Source: an uncultured Prosthecobacter sp. (GTDB lineage: Bacteria; Verrucomicrobiota; Verrucomicrobiia; Verrucomicrobiales; Verrucomicrobiaceae). From it: a stretch of 7,296 nt of DNA. The translations under genes and the position numbers were made by a program. Positions 1-5,839 of the stretch are shown here, one piece after another. Location of the stretch: the NCBI GenBank assembly GCA_947523045.1, contig CANNUR010000149.1, positions 1 to 7,296 of the forward strand, read 5' to 3'. Numbering within the stretch: the stretch's first letter is position 1; every line of letters starts with the position of its first letter. The notes beneath the pieces were generated by a model, which searched no databases, was not told where the DNA came from, and was given only the letters and a program-made list of their open reading frames with translations.

Positions 1-490
1 GGGCCGGCGGCAGTTCCATCCGGGGGACGTCGATCCGGGCCCGGCGGTGGGTGTAGGAGGAGACGGCGACGTAACGCTCCCGGATCCGGGGCAGAATCTG
101 CCCGACCAGGGCGAAGTGGCCCAGGTGGTTGACGCCCATGTTGATCTCGAAGCCGTCCCGGGTCTGCCCGCCGGTGAGCTGCATGACGCCGGCGTTGCCG
201 ATCACCACGTCGACGTCCTCGTCGAGGCGGCGGGCGCCCTCCCGGACGGAGCGGAGGTCGGCCAGGTCCAGGGGCAGCACCCGGCCGGGGGTGGGCAGCT
301 GTTCGGCGATGTGCCGGCCCGCCTCCGTGTTGCGGACCGCGAGGATCACCCGGGCCCCGGCGGCGGACAGCTGCTCGGTGCAGTAGCGGCCGATCCCGGA
401 GGTGGCCCCGGTGATGAGGAAGGTGCGTCCGCTCTGGTCGGGGACCTGCAACGACCGGCCGAGGAAGAGGCCGGCGAGGGTGGAGGTCAC
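1..490 (-). CDS. Short-chain dehydrogenase/reductase (SDR), 3' end cut by window edge
   Basis: Probably an NAD(P)-dependent cytosolic oxidoreductase; the substrate cannot be read from the sequence. The 163 visible residues show a Rossmann fold of classical SDR type: the cofactor motif TGATSGIG at residues 27-34, a DLAD stretch near 75-78 that would contact the adenine, NAG at 99-101, VNHLGHF at 120-126, and VAVSS at 141-145 with the likely catalytic serine. The YxxxK catalytic pair lies beyond the window edge. The NHLGHF form and the following THRRA resemble retinol-dehydrogenase-like actinobacterial SDRs. The start is a GTG at 490-488 that overlaps the TGA of the upstream gene (GTGA), with GAGGAG at 499-494 as ribosome binding site, a slightly short spacing. 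The overlap suggests translational coupling. It belongs to the actinobacterial-looking piece of the window. The family is certain, the specific function unknown. Confidence 0.85.
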   Translation of the reverse strand, partial: MTSTLAGLFLGRSLQVPDQSGRTFLITGATSGIGRYCTEQLSAAGARVILAVRNTEAGRHIAEQLPTPGRVLPLDLADLRSVREGARRLDEDVDVVIGNAGVMQLTGGQTRDGFEINMGVNHLGHFALVGQILPRIRERYVAVSSYTHRRARIDVPRMELPPA

Positions 491-1371
491 CGGCTCCTCG
501 CCGCGGACGAGTACTGGGTGGCCAGCGGGAACGCCGCGGGCATCGTCGCGTGCACCGAGTAGGGGCCGCCGAGTTCGGGGAGTTGGGCGCTGAACGTGCC
601 GTCGGGGTTCATGGTGGTGGTGACGTTACCGCTCTTGCCGGAAACGTTGTAAACGAGGTTCACCTGTCGGCCGGCGGGGTCGACGCCGAGCTCGGCCCAG
701 TCGGCCGAGGCGGTCAGCCGGCCGCGGACCACCGGCCCGCCCGGGGCCGGAGCCGGCGGCTGGTCCAGGACCAGCTCGGTGCTGATCCCCCGGGTGGCGA
801 CGAGTTGGGGGGTGCGGGCGGTGACGCTGCCGTCCGGGAATCGCGCGCCGACCAGCACGGCACTGACCCCGGACGGGGCGAACTGCGCCTGCCAGAAGCC
901 GTGTTCGGGGACGGCCAGGGCCTGGCTGCGGGTCACCCCGTCGGCGCCGATCACGTCGACGGTGAGTTCGGCGGGGCCGTTGATGAAGGAGCGGGTACTG
1001 TCGGTCAGGCCGCCGCCCAGCCCGGCCGGGGTGCTGCCGTCGTAGGAGGGCACCAGCGGGTCGTCCCCGACCAGGGCGTCCCGGCTGGGGGCGAAGGTTC
1101 CGGTGGTGGTGACCGGGGCCGCACCGTCCCGGGTCAGGGTGAGGGTCCAGCCGGTGCCGGGCCGGGCGACTGCGGCGGGCACGTCGAGGGTGAACCGGCC
1201 GTCGGCCTGCACCGGGGCTTGGGCGCTCCACCCGCCGACGGTGCCGGTGACGGTTCCCGCGACCGGGGCGGGCGCCGGGGTGCCGGGGACCGTGCCGTAG
1301 GCGAGTCCGGTGAGGGCAGGGCCGGGGCCCTGTTGACGGGCGACCAGGGTGACCTGCCGGTCGGTGAGCGC
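487..1371 (-). CDS. Beta-rich, probably exported protein of unknown function; 5' part missing at the chimeric join
   Basis: I do not recognise this gene. The frame reads from about 1371 down to a TGA at 489-487, giving roughly 294 residues without a convincing start codon. The first in-frame start is a GTG at 1212, but coding-like sequence continues upstream of it (residues such as DIALTDRQVTLVARQ) up to the join, so the true start is lost. The protein is rich in Thr, Val, Gly, Ala and Pro, has one Trp-containing strand pattern after another and no cysteines in the part I read. It looks like consecutive beta-sandwich modules: QADGRFTLDV near the start and NPDGTFSAQL near the end occupy similar places, each after a Thr/Val-rich strand. 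This resembles Ig-like or carboxypeptidase-regulatory-like repeats of secreted actinobacterial proteins. No signal peptide can be seen because the N-terminus is absent. It overlaps the downstream SDR by four bases. Confidence 0.6.
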   Translation of the reverse strand, partial: ALTDRQVTLVARQQGPGPALTGLAYGTVPGTPAPAPVAGTVTGTVGGWSAQAPVQADGRFTLDVPAAVARPGTGWTLTLTRDGAAPVTTTGTFAPSRDALVGDDPLVPSYDGSTPAGLGGGLTDSTRSFINGPAELTVDVIGADGVTRSQALAVPEHGFWQAQFAPSGVSAVLVGARFPDGSVTARTPQLVATRGISTELVLDQPPAPAPGGPVVRGRLTASADWAELGVDPAGRQVNLVYNVSGKSGNVTTTMNPDGTFSAQLPELGGPYSVHATMPAAFPLATQYSSAARSR

Positions 1372-1385
1372 GATGTCCTCATCCT
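1360..1385. other. Probable chimeric join between actinobacterial and proteobacterial DNA
   Basis: To the left, only the minus strand reads as protein and the codons are typical of a high-GC actinomycete. To the right, only the plus strand reads as protein (the Omp85 barrel of TamA) and the remaining sequence is proteobacterial. Minus-strand coding is plausible up to about 1371 and plus-strand TamA homology begins at about 1372 (DVLILRGEAG). Both genes are cut at the same place with no transposon end, attachment site or repeat at the boundary. The exact base cannot be fixed by eye. The simplest reading is an assembly or ligation artefact. Confidence 0.75.
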
Positions 1386-1767
1386 GCGTGGCGAAGCCGG
1401 CATCACCCTGGCCGACAGCCGTGAAGGTGTGCCGCAGGACTTCCTGTTCCGCACCGGCGGCGCGCAGACCGTGCGCGGCTATGCTTACCAGAGCCTGGGC
1501 GTCAAGGATGGCCGCGCCACCGTCGGCGGTCGCTACCTGGCCGTCGCCAGCGCCGAATACGTCCGCTGGTTCCGTCCCGACTGGGGCATCGCCAGCTTCA
1601 TCGATGCCGGCGACGCCGCCGACTCACGCACCGACTTCGACCTGCGCACCGGCTACGGCCTCGGCGCCCGCTGGCGCAGCCCCGCCGGCCCGATCGCCCT
1701 TGACCTCGCCTGGGCTCACGACGAACAGCGGCTCCGCCTCCATTTCGGCGTCGCCATGGCTTTCTGA
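1372..1767 (+). CDS. tamA: TamA-type Omp85 outer-membrane protein, C-terminal fragment only
   Basis: TamA is the outer-membrane half of the translocation and assembly module; with the inner-membrane-anchored TamB it helps insert certain outer-membrane proteins and move lipids. Only the last ~131 residues of a protein normally near 570-600 residues are present; the POTRA domains and most of the barrel are missing because of the join. Visible features are the Omp85 loop-6 motif GGAQTVRGY (VRGY codons at 1471-1482), the next strand GGRYLAVASAEYVRWF, then FIDAGDAAD, and the closing strands GYGLGARWRSPAGPIALDLAWA and LRLHFGVAMAF. The protein ends in Phe, the usual BAM-recognition residue of outer-membrane barrels. 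The codons before 1372, although in an open frame back to 550, do not read as Omp85 and come from the other genome. No tamB follows; the next gene faces the other way. BamA is less likely, because the WRSPAGPIALD strand and the short end are typical of TamA. Confidence 0.8.
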   Translation, partial: DVLILRGEAGITLADSREGVPQDFLFRTGGAQTVRGYAYQSLGVKDGRATVGGRYLAVASAEYVRWFRPDWGIASFIDAGDAADSRTDFDLRTGYGLGARWRSPAGPIALDLAWAHDEQRLRLHFGVAMAF

Positions 1768-1813
1768 ATTTCCTCCGCCATCGCCAGATCCCCCTCGCGC
1801 CGCCTGATTTTCC

Positions 1814-1840
1814 GTAGGGGCGACCCTCGTGGTCGCCCTG
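1814..1840 (+). repeat. Intergenic hairpin repeat, copy 1
   Basis: The element is a GTAGG head followed by a perfect 8-bp stem, GGGCGACC paired with GGTCGCCC, around the loop CTCGT, then TG. It lies in the 230-base convergent gap between tamA and the aldolase gene. There is no T-tract, so it is a REP-like palindrome rather than a clear intrinsic terminator. It may still slow transcription or protect mRNA 3' ends from both sides. Confidence 0.8.
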
Positions 1841-1861
1841 TCCGGGCAACCGCAGGCGTCC

Positions 1862-1886
1862 GGGCAGGCACAAGGCCTGCCCCTAC
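1862..1886 (-). repeat. Intergenic hairpin repeat, copy 2, inverted, different stem
   Basis: Read on the minus strand it has the same GTAG head and the CTTGT loop of copies 3 and 4. Its stem is GGGCAGGC paired with GCCTGCCC instead of GGGCGACC with GGTCGCCC. Both arms have changed together, so pairing is kept. It sits head-to-head after copy 1 about 21 bases away, forming an inverted pair like the BIMEs made of REP elements. Confidence 0.75.
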
Positions 1887-1930
1887 GGCTGAACTCCACG
1901 ATATCGCCGGCGGACTGGCTGCGGACCACC

Positions 1931-1963
1931 CCGTGCGTAGGGGCGACCCTTGTGGTCGCCCTG
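1931..1963 (+). repeat. Intergenic hairpin repeat, copy 3
   Basis: This has the same stem as copy 1 with loop CTTGT, preceded by CCGTGC. It is identical over 33 bases to the copy at 3855-3887 and the likeness continues (one mismatch, then CCGA). It ends 34 bases past the stop of the minus-strand aldolase gene. With copies 1 and 2 it fills most of 1768-1997, where I see no gene. Confidence 0.85.
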
Positions 1964-1997
1964 ACCGATCAATCGCCAACCTGGGCCGACACAACTT

Positions 1998-2684
1998 CTA
2001 CACCACTGCCCGTGGCCGCCCATACCACCTGAAGGCCTCCAGCACCTCTGTCATTTCCCCGGCGCTCAACAAGGCCGGCGGCCCCAGCTGCAAGGTCCGC
2101 CAGTACTGCGCACACAGAGTCTCCAGCTCGATCGCCAGTGCCAGCGCCTGAGCACCGTTGTGGCCATGTACTACCATGCCATGATTGGCCAGCAGGCAGG
2201 CGTTGCGCCCTGCGAGCGCTTCGACTGCGGCGGCCGACAGCGCCGAGCTGCCGAACAGGTGATACGGCGCACAGCGCACGCTGTCGCCACCAAAACGGGC
2301 GATCATGTAATGAAATGGTGGAATGTCCTGACGCTGGCAGGCGAGGGCGGTGGCAAACGGCGAATGCGCATGCAGCACCGCCCCTGCATCGGCGCAGGCC
2401 AGATAAAGATCGCGGTGCAATTGCCATTCCGACGAAGGCGCCCGCTGCCCGCTGGCCGCGCCGTCGGCCGCGACCACCACCAGATCCTCCGGTCCGCATT
2501 GTCCGGCTGCCAGCCCGCTTGGCGTCACCAGCATCAACAGACTTTCCTCTGCGGCACTCAGCCGCAAGCTGGCATTGCCGGCGGTGCCGACATTCAGCCC
2601 GCTGCGCTCCATTTCAAGGGCAATTTCCAGCAGTTCGCTGCGTTGCGCTGTACTGGCGAGCGCCGGATCAGGTCTGTTGCTCAT
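1998..2684 (-). CDS. Class II aldolase, FucA/Ald2 type; likely 5-methylthioribulose-1-phosphate / 5-deoxyribulose-1-phosphate aldolase
   Basis: A zinc-dependent cytosolic class II aldolase of 228 residues. It likely cleaves the ketose 1-phosphate made by the neighbouring MtnA to DHAP and an aldehyde (methylthioacetaldehyde or acetaldehyde). It follows E. coli FucA closely: GTAGN at residues 33-37 (phosphate binding), PSSEW at 83-87 with catalytic Glu86, HAH with zinc ligands His105 and His107, HYMIA with Tyr126 matching FucA Tyr113, CAPY..FG, and NHG with the third zinc ligand His168. MtnB dehydratases (APIP family) have a different central region with GGYYRYD-like sequence and no HYMIA, so MtnB is the less likely name although automatic annotation may use it. 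The start is the ATG at 2684-2682, overlapping the mtnA stop as TGATG; a GTG just before it (2687) is an alternative. The two genes are surely co-transcribed and translationally coupled. A fuculose-phosphate aldolase role is possible but no fucose genes are nearby. Confidence 0.85.
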   Translation of the reverse strand: MSNRPDPALASTAQRSELLEIALEMERSGLNVGTAGNASLRLSAAEESLLMLVTPSGLAAGQCGPEDLVVVAADGAASGQRAPSSEWQLHRDLYLACADAGAVLHAHSPFATALACQRQDIPPFHYMIARFGGDSVRCAPYHLFGSSALSAAAVEALAGRNACLLANHGMVVHGHNGAQALALAIELETLCAQYWRTLQLGPPALLSAGEMTEVLEAFRWYGRPRAVV

Positions 2685-3748
2685 CACGCACTCGCATACG
2701 CTGCTTGCAGCTCGGCTGGTGCAATGCAGCCACGTTCGGTGATGATCGCCTTGATCAGCGCCGCTGGCGTGACGTCGAACGCCGGATTGAGCGCCGGAGT
2801 GCCGGCTGCTGCCTGTCGCAGGGTGGCCGGCTTTCCGTCCTCATTCAGCCCGTGCAGCAAACACAACTCCTCGCTGCCGCGATCCTCGATCACGATTTCC
2901 GCACCGCTCGCACAGGCAAAATCCAGCGTCGACTGCGGCGCGGCAATATAAAACGGCACCCCATGCGCCTGCGCTGCCAGCGCTTTCAGATAGGTGCCGA
3001 CCTTGTTGGCGCTGTCGCCATTGGCAGCAATGCGGTCGGCGCCGGTGATCACCACATCCACCTCCCCACGCTGCAGCAGCAGTCCGGCGGCATTGTCGGC
3101 AATCAGTTGATACGGCACTTCAGCCTGTGCCAGCTCCCAGGCGGTCAGCAGACCCTGGTTGCGCGGCCGCGTTTCGCTCACCAGCACTTCGAGGGCGATG
3201 CCGGCCTGATGGGCGGCATACACCGGCGCCAGCGCCGTTCCCGCGCCGCAAGTTGCCACCCAGCCGGCATTGCAGTGGGTCATCACCCGCAGCGGTCGCG
3301 TGCGCTGCGCTGCCAGCTGGGTGAACAGCTGCAGCCCATGCTCGCCAATCGCCGCACAAGTCGCCGCATCTTCCGTGCAGATTGCCTCGGCTTCCGCCCA
3401 CGCCGCGTCTGCGCGTGCCGCCGCCGGCAGCGGCCGCAGACAGTTCTCCAGCCGCGCCAGCGCCCAGTGCAGATTGACCGCCGTCGGCCGCGTCGCCCCC
3501 AGCCGCGCCAGCGCCGCCGCCAGCGCTTCATCACCCGCCCCACCGCGCGCCATCGCCAGCGCCACCCCGTACGCCGCCGTCGCACCAATCAAGGGTGCTC
3601 CGCGGACCTGCATGCTGCGGATCGCATGCGCCACCGCCGCAACATCGGACAGCGTGACAAATTCACAACGAAACGGCAGCGCCGTTTGATCAAGGATCAC
3701 GATGCGGTCACCTTCACGGCGCAGCACCGGCACAGGCTGAATGAACAT
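2684..3748 (-). CDS. mtnA: S-methyl-5-thioribose-1-phosphate isomerase MtnA
   Basis: A cytosolic aldose-ketose isomerase that converts 5-methylthioribose 1-phosphate to 5-methylthioribulose 1-phosphate in salvage of methylthioadenosine, the by-product of polyamine synthesis; homologues also take 5-deoxyribose 1-phosphate. At 354 residues it has the full family length. Motifs in order are RGAPLIG at 49-55, THCNAG at 157-162 with catalytic Cys159, SETRPRNQG at 191-199, TGADRIAANGDSANKVGTY at 235-253 with catalytic Asp238, NPAFDVTP, and TERG near the end. The similar eIF2B-alpha family lacks this Cys/Asp pair. The ATG at 3748-3746 is the only well-placed start; the bases before it (an oligo-T/C stretch) hold no strong Shine-Dalgarno. 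It is the first gene of a two-gene operon with the class II aldolase and diverges from the PP0621-pilS-pilR operon. The kinase (MtnK) and the phosphorylase or nucleosidase that would feed it are not in the window. Confidence 0.96.
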   Translation of the reverse strand: MFIQPVPVLRREGDRIVILDQTALPFRCEFVTLSDVAAVAHAIRSMQVRGAPLIGATAAYGVALAMARGGAGDEALAAALARLGATRPTAVNLHWALARLENCLRPLPAAARADAAWAEAEAICTEDAATCAAIGEHGLQLFTQLAAQRTRPLRVMTHCNAGWVATCGAGTALAPVYAAHQAGIALEVLVSETRPRNQGLLTAWELAQAEVPYQLIADNAAGLLLQRGEVDVVITGADRIAANGDSANKVGTYLKALAAQAHGVPFYIAAPQSTLDFACASGAEIVIEDRGSEELCLLHGLNEDGKPATLRQAAAGTPALNPAFDVTPAALIKAIITERGCIAPAELQAAYASA

Positions 3749-3854
3749 GGCAGAACAGGAAAAAGTTGCTCAACAGCCGCCATTGTCGCAAAGATCCGCC
3801 CCGACCTGCGCGGTGTCGATGCCCCCGTGGTCGTCCTGTCTGCCCCGCCGCCGA

Positions 3855-3887
3855 CCGTGCGTAGGGGCGACCCTTGTGGTCGCCCTG
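3855..3887 (+). repeat. Intergenic hairpin repeat, copy 4
   Basis: This is a 33-base perfect copy of 1931-1963 in the same orientation: CCGTGC, GTAGG head, 8-bp stem GGGCGACC/GGTCGCCC, loop CTTGT. It lies in the divergent region upstream of mtnA, so copies 3 and 4 flank the mtnA-aldolase cassette as direct repeats about 1.9 kb apart. In this divergent position it cannot be a terminator for either neighbour. Confidence 0.85.
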
Positions 3888-3917
3888 TCCGACACGCCGC
3901 CGTCGTCAGGGCAGAAG

Positions 3918-3932
3918 CAGGGTCTGACCCTG
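3918..3932. repeat. 15-nt palindrome in the mtnA / PP0621 divergent region
   Basis: CAGGGTC and GACCCTG are perfect inverted arms around a single T. It lies 33 bases upstream of the -10 element at 3965, so it could be an operator overlapping or just above the -35 zone, or one more repeat of the palindromic kind common in such genomes. No regulator can be named. Confidence 0.4.
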
Positions 3933-3961
3933 GCCATCCCGCAGGCGCCCCCTCCACCCCA

Positions 3962-3970
3962 TGCTAGAAT
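3962..3970 (+). promoter_or_regulatory. Extended -10 promoter for the PP0621-pilS-pilR operon
   Basis: TGC followed by TAGAAT matches the extended -10 form TGn-TATAAT at five of six hexamer positions. It is AT-rich in an otherwise GC-rich region. No good TTGACA-like -35 is seen 17 bases upstream, which an extended -10 can tolerate. The expected start of transcription, about 3977, lies after the ATG at 3961 and before the GTG at 4015, which supports the GTG as the start of the first gene. Confidence 0.55.
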
Positions 3971-4001
3971 TTTGCCTTCAACACTGCCGGCCTGCCGGTG
4001 C

Positions 4002-4006
4002 GGGAG
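4002..4006 (+). promoter_or_regulatory. Ribosome binding site deciding the PP0621 start
   Basis: GGGAG stands eight bases before the GTG at 4015-4017, an ideal spacing. The upstream in-frame ATG at 3961 has no such site, and its extra 18 residues (MLEFCLQHCRPAG...) would put an unusual Cys-rich leader before a membrane segment. Confidence 0.6.
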
Positions 4007-4014
4007 ACCGTCGC

Positions 4015-4269
4015 GTGCGCACCCTGATTTTCCTCATCCTGCTGATCTTCGCCCTGTGGTGGTTGCAGCGCACGCTTGCCCGTCTCAAGAGCGCTGCCGC
4101 CGAACGCGCCCGCGCCCGCGAACTGGCTGCCCAGGAACAGCAACGCATCGAACCGATGCGCGAATGTGCCTATTGCGGCGTCAATATTCCCGACACCGAA
4201 GCGATTGCCGACGGCAGCCACTTCTATTGCTGTGACAGTCATCGCCGGGCGGGGCCGGGGGCCGGGTGA
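4015..4269 (+). CDS. PP0621-family small membrane-anchored protein with a Cys/His zinc-ribbon-like tail
   Basis: The function is unknown; the family often lies directly before pilS in betaproteobacteria. From the GTG start it has 84 residues. Residues 3-17 (TLIFLILLIFALWWL) form one membrane segment, then comes a basic, Ala/Arg/Glu-rich helix or coiled coil at about 18-46. The tail CAYCG at 51-55 and YCCDSH at 71-76 could bind a metal through Cys51, Cys54, Cys72 or Cys73 and His76. The charge pattern suggests an N-out, C-in orientation, with the putative metal site in the cytoplasm. The stop is one base before the ATG of pilS, so the two are surely coupled. This linkage suggests, but does not show, a role near the PilS sensor or type IV pili. 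An ATG at 3961 would add 18 residues; promoter and ribosome-binding-site positions argue against it. Confidence 0.8.
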   Translation: MRTLIFLILLIFALWWLQRTLARLKSAAAERARARELAAQEQQRIEPMRECAYCGVNIPDTEAIADGSHFYCCDSHRRAGPGAG

Positions 4270-4270
4270 C

Positions 4271-5839
4271 ATGAAGGCAGTGGTCTCGGCCAGCGAGCGT
4301 GCACGCCGCCGGTCCCTGCACCTGTTCAACCTGTTCCGGCTGCTGATCGCCGGACTGTTTGCCGTCGTCGGCCGTGATCTCGGTCTCGGCAATGAAGCTC
4401 CGCTGCTGTTCCGCGTCGTCAGCTTCGTCTACCTCGGTCTCACTCTGGTTCTCGGTTTCCGCGAGCTCAGCGTGCGCTGGGGTGCGGCGCGGGTGCTCAG
4501 CCTGCTGGCGGTGGTCGATGTGCTGGCCCTGTCGCTGATGATGTTGACCAGCGGTGGCTATCCGAGCGGCATTCCGGTGCTGATGATGGTGATGCTCGCC
4601 GGTGTCAGCCTGGTGGCCGAAAGTCGCATGGTGCTGTTCTTTGCCGCGCTCGCTACCTTGTTCATGCTTGGCGAGAACCTCTGGCGCTTGCTGCTGCGTG
4701 GCGAAAGCATCGATTTCCTCAAGGTCGGCTTCTGGTGCATCGGCTTTTTCGGCGTCGCGATCATCGCTCGCCTGCTCGCCTCGCGCGCCGAAACCAGCGC
4801 CGAACTTGCCGAAGAACGCGGCGAAGCACTGGTGCAGCAGCAGGCGCTGAACGAGCGCATCATCCGTGACATGGCCGATGGCGTGGTGGTCACCCGCCGC
4901 GATGGCCACATCCGTCATTTCAACCCCCAGGCCGCAGCGCTGCTCGGTCTCGAAGCGGAGCACAAGCTGCAGGGGCTGAGTCTGTTCGACCTCGACTCCG
5001 GTTTTGCCAGCCTGTTCGACGGCGCGGCCCAGTCGGATGAAGCTCCCCGCCTGCTGCGCCTCGGCGCTGGCGGGCGCCTGCTGCGCTGCCGGGTGGTCGA
5101 TAGCGAACAGCACGGCGTGCGCAGCCCCGAAGTGGTGATCTACCTTACTGATTTCGAGGAAATCCAGCACAAGCTGCAGCGCGACAAGCTCGCTGCCCTC
5201 GGTCGCCTGACTGCCAGCATGGCCCACGAAGTGCGCAATCCGCTGTCGGCGGTTGCCCAGGCCGCCGAACTGCTCGAAGACGAAAAGCGGCTCGAATCCC
5301 GCACCCGCCTGCTGCGCATCATCCATGACAACACCCACCGCATCGAGCGCCTGATCCGTGACGTGCTGGCCCTCGGCCGGCGCGAGCAGGGCTTTCCCGA
5401 AACCGTGATGCTGGAAGAGTTCATCGCCGAGTTGATCGAAGAGCGCATCTTCCGCGAGCCGGCCGAAGCCGGGCTTTACCAGATCGAGCCGTTGAACGGC
5501 CTCAGCCTCGCCATCGATCGCGCCCATCTCCACCAGATCGTCGACAACCTGCTTACCAATGCCGCCCGTCATTGCTCACGGGCGCCGGGCTCGGTGCGCA
5601 TTCACGCCCAGGTACTCGGTGCCGGCCAGCTTGCCCTCCATGTTCACGATGACGGCCCAGGGCTGGACGACACCGTGCGCCAGCATCTGTTCGAACCTTT
5701 CTTCACCACCTACAGCAAGGGCACTGGCCTTGGCCTCTACGTCGCCCGCCAGCTCGCCGAAGCCAATGACATCCGCCTCGAACTGGCCGACAGCGCCACC
5801 GGCGCCGATTTTGTCCTGTATGGACGACAACAGGCATGA
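4271..5839 (+). CDS. pilS: Two-component sensor histidine kinase PilS
   Basis: An inner-membrane sensor kinase that phosphorylates PilR to set pilin (pilA) transcription; in Pseudomonas it senses pilin in the membrane. It has 522 residues. The N-terminal third carries about six hydrophobic segments (roughly 18-36, 45-63, 74-93, 100-116, 120-137, 152-169), as in PilS. A PAS-like domain follows (about 190-300: MADGVVVTRRDGHIRHFNPQ). The HisKA domain has the H-box ASMAHEVRNPLSAV with phosphorylated His319. The ATPase domain shows the N box NLLTNAARH with Asn430, G1 DDGPG at 460-464, FEPFFTTY, and G2 GTGLGL at 484-489. The ATG at 4271 is chosen because it follows the PP0621 stop by one base and places the usual basic residues before the first membrane segment; the frame is open further upstream but overlaps PP0621. 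All catalytic residues are present. PilR follows seven bases later. Confidence 0.93.
   Translation: MKAVVSASERARRRSLHLFNLFRLLIAGLFAVVGRDLGLGNEAPLLFRVVSFVYLGLTLVLGFRELSVRWGAARVLSLLAVVDVLALSLMMLTSGGYPSGIPVLMMVMLAGVSLVAESRMVLFFAALATLFMLGENLWRLLLRGESIDFLKVGFWCIGFFGVAIIARLLASRAETSAELAEERGEALVQQQALNERIIRDMADGVVVTRRDGHIRHFNPQAAALLGLEAEHKLQGLSLFDLDSGFASLFDGAAQSDEAPRLLRLGAGGRLLRCRVVDSEQHGVRSPEVVIYLTDFEEIQHKLQRDKLAALGRLTASMAHEVRNPLSAVAQAAELLEDEKRLESRTRLLRIIHDNTHRIERLIRDVLALGRREQGFPETVMLEEFIAELIEERIFREPAEAGLYQIEPLNGLSLAIDRAHLHQIVDNLLTNAARHCSRAPGSVRIHAQVLGAGQLALHVHDDGPGLDDTVRQHLFEPFFTTYSKGTGLGLYVARQLAEANDIRLELADSATGADFVLYGRQQA

Noticed and set aside
1814..1963. The repeat cluster as a CRISPR array or as a proven bidirectional terminator
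   Set aside because: Spacing is irregular, one copy is inverted with a different stem, and there are no spacers; no T-tract follows any stem, and a further copy lies between divergent promoters where a terminator makes no sense.
3782..3787. Possible minus-strand -10 (GACAAT) for mtnA
   Set aside because: Only four of six positions match and no -35 lies at proper spacing; too weak to list.
2138..3967. A 609-codon plus-strand open frame
   Set aside because: It lies opposite mtnA and the aldolase gene, is rich in Arg, Pro, Cys and Gln with no domain pattern, and both minus-strand genes carry complete catalytic motifs. It is an antisense shadow.
4181..5572. A 463-codon minus-strand open frame opposite pilS
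   Set aside because: Its composition (runs of His, Gln and Asp) is the complement of pilS codons; pilS on the plus strand has every kinase motif.
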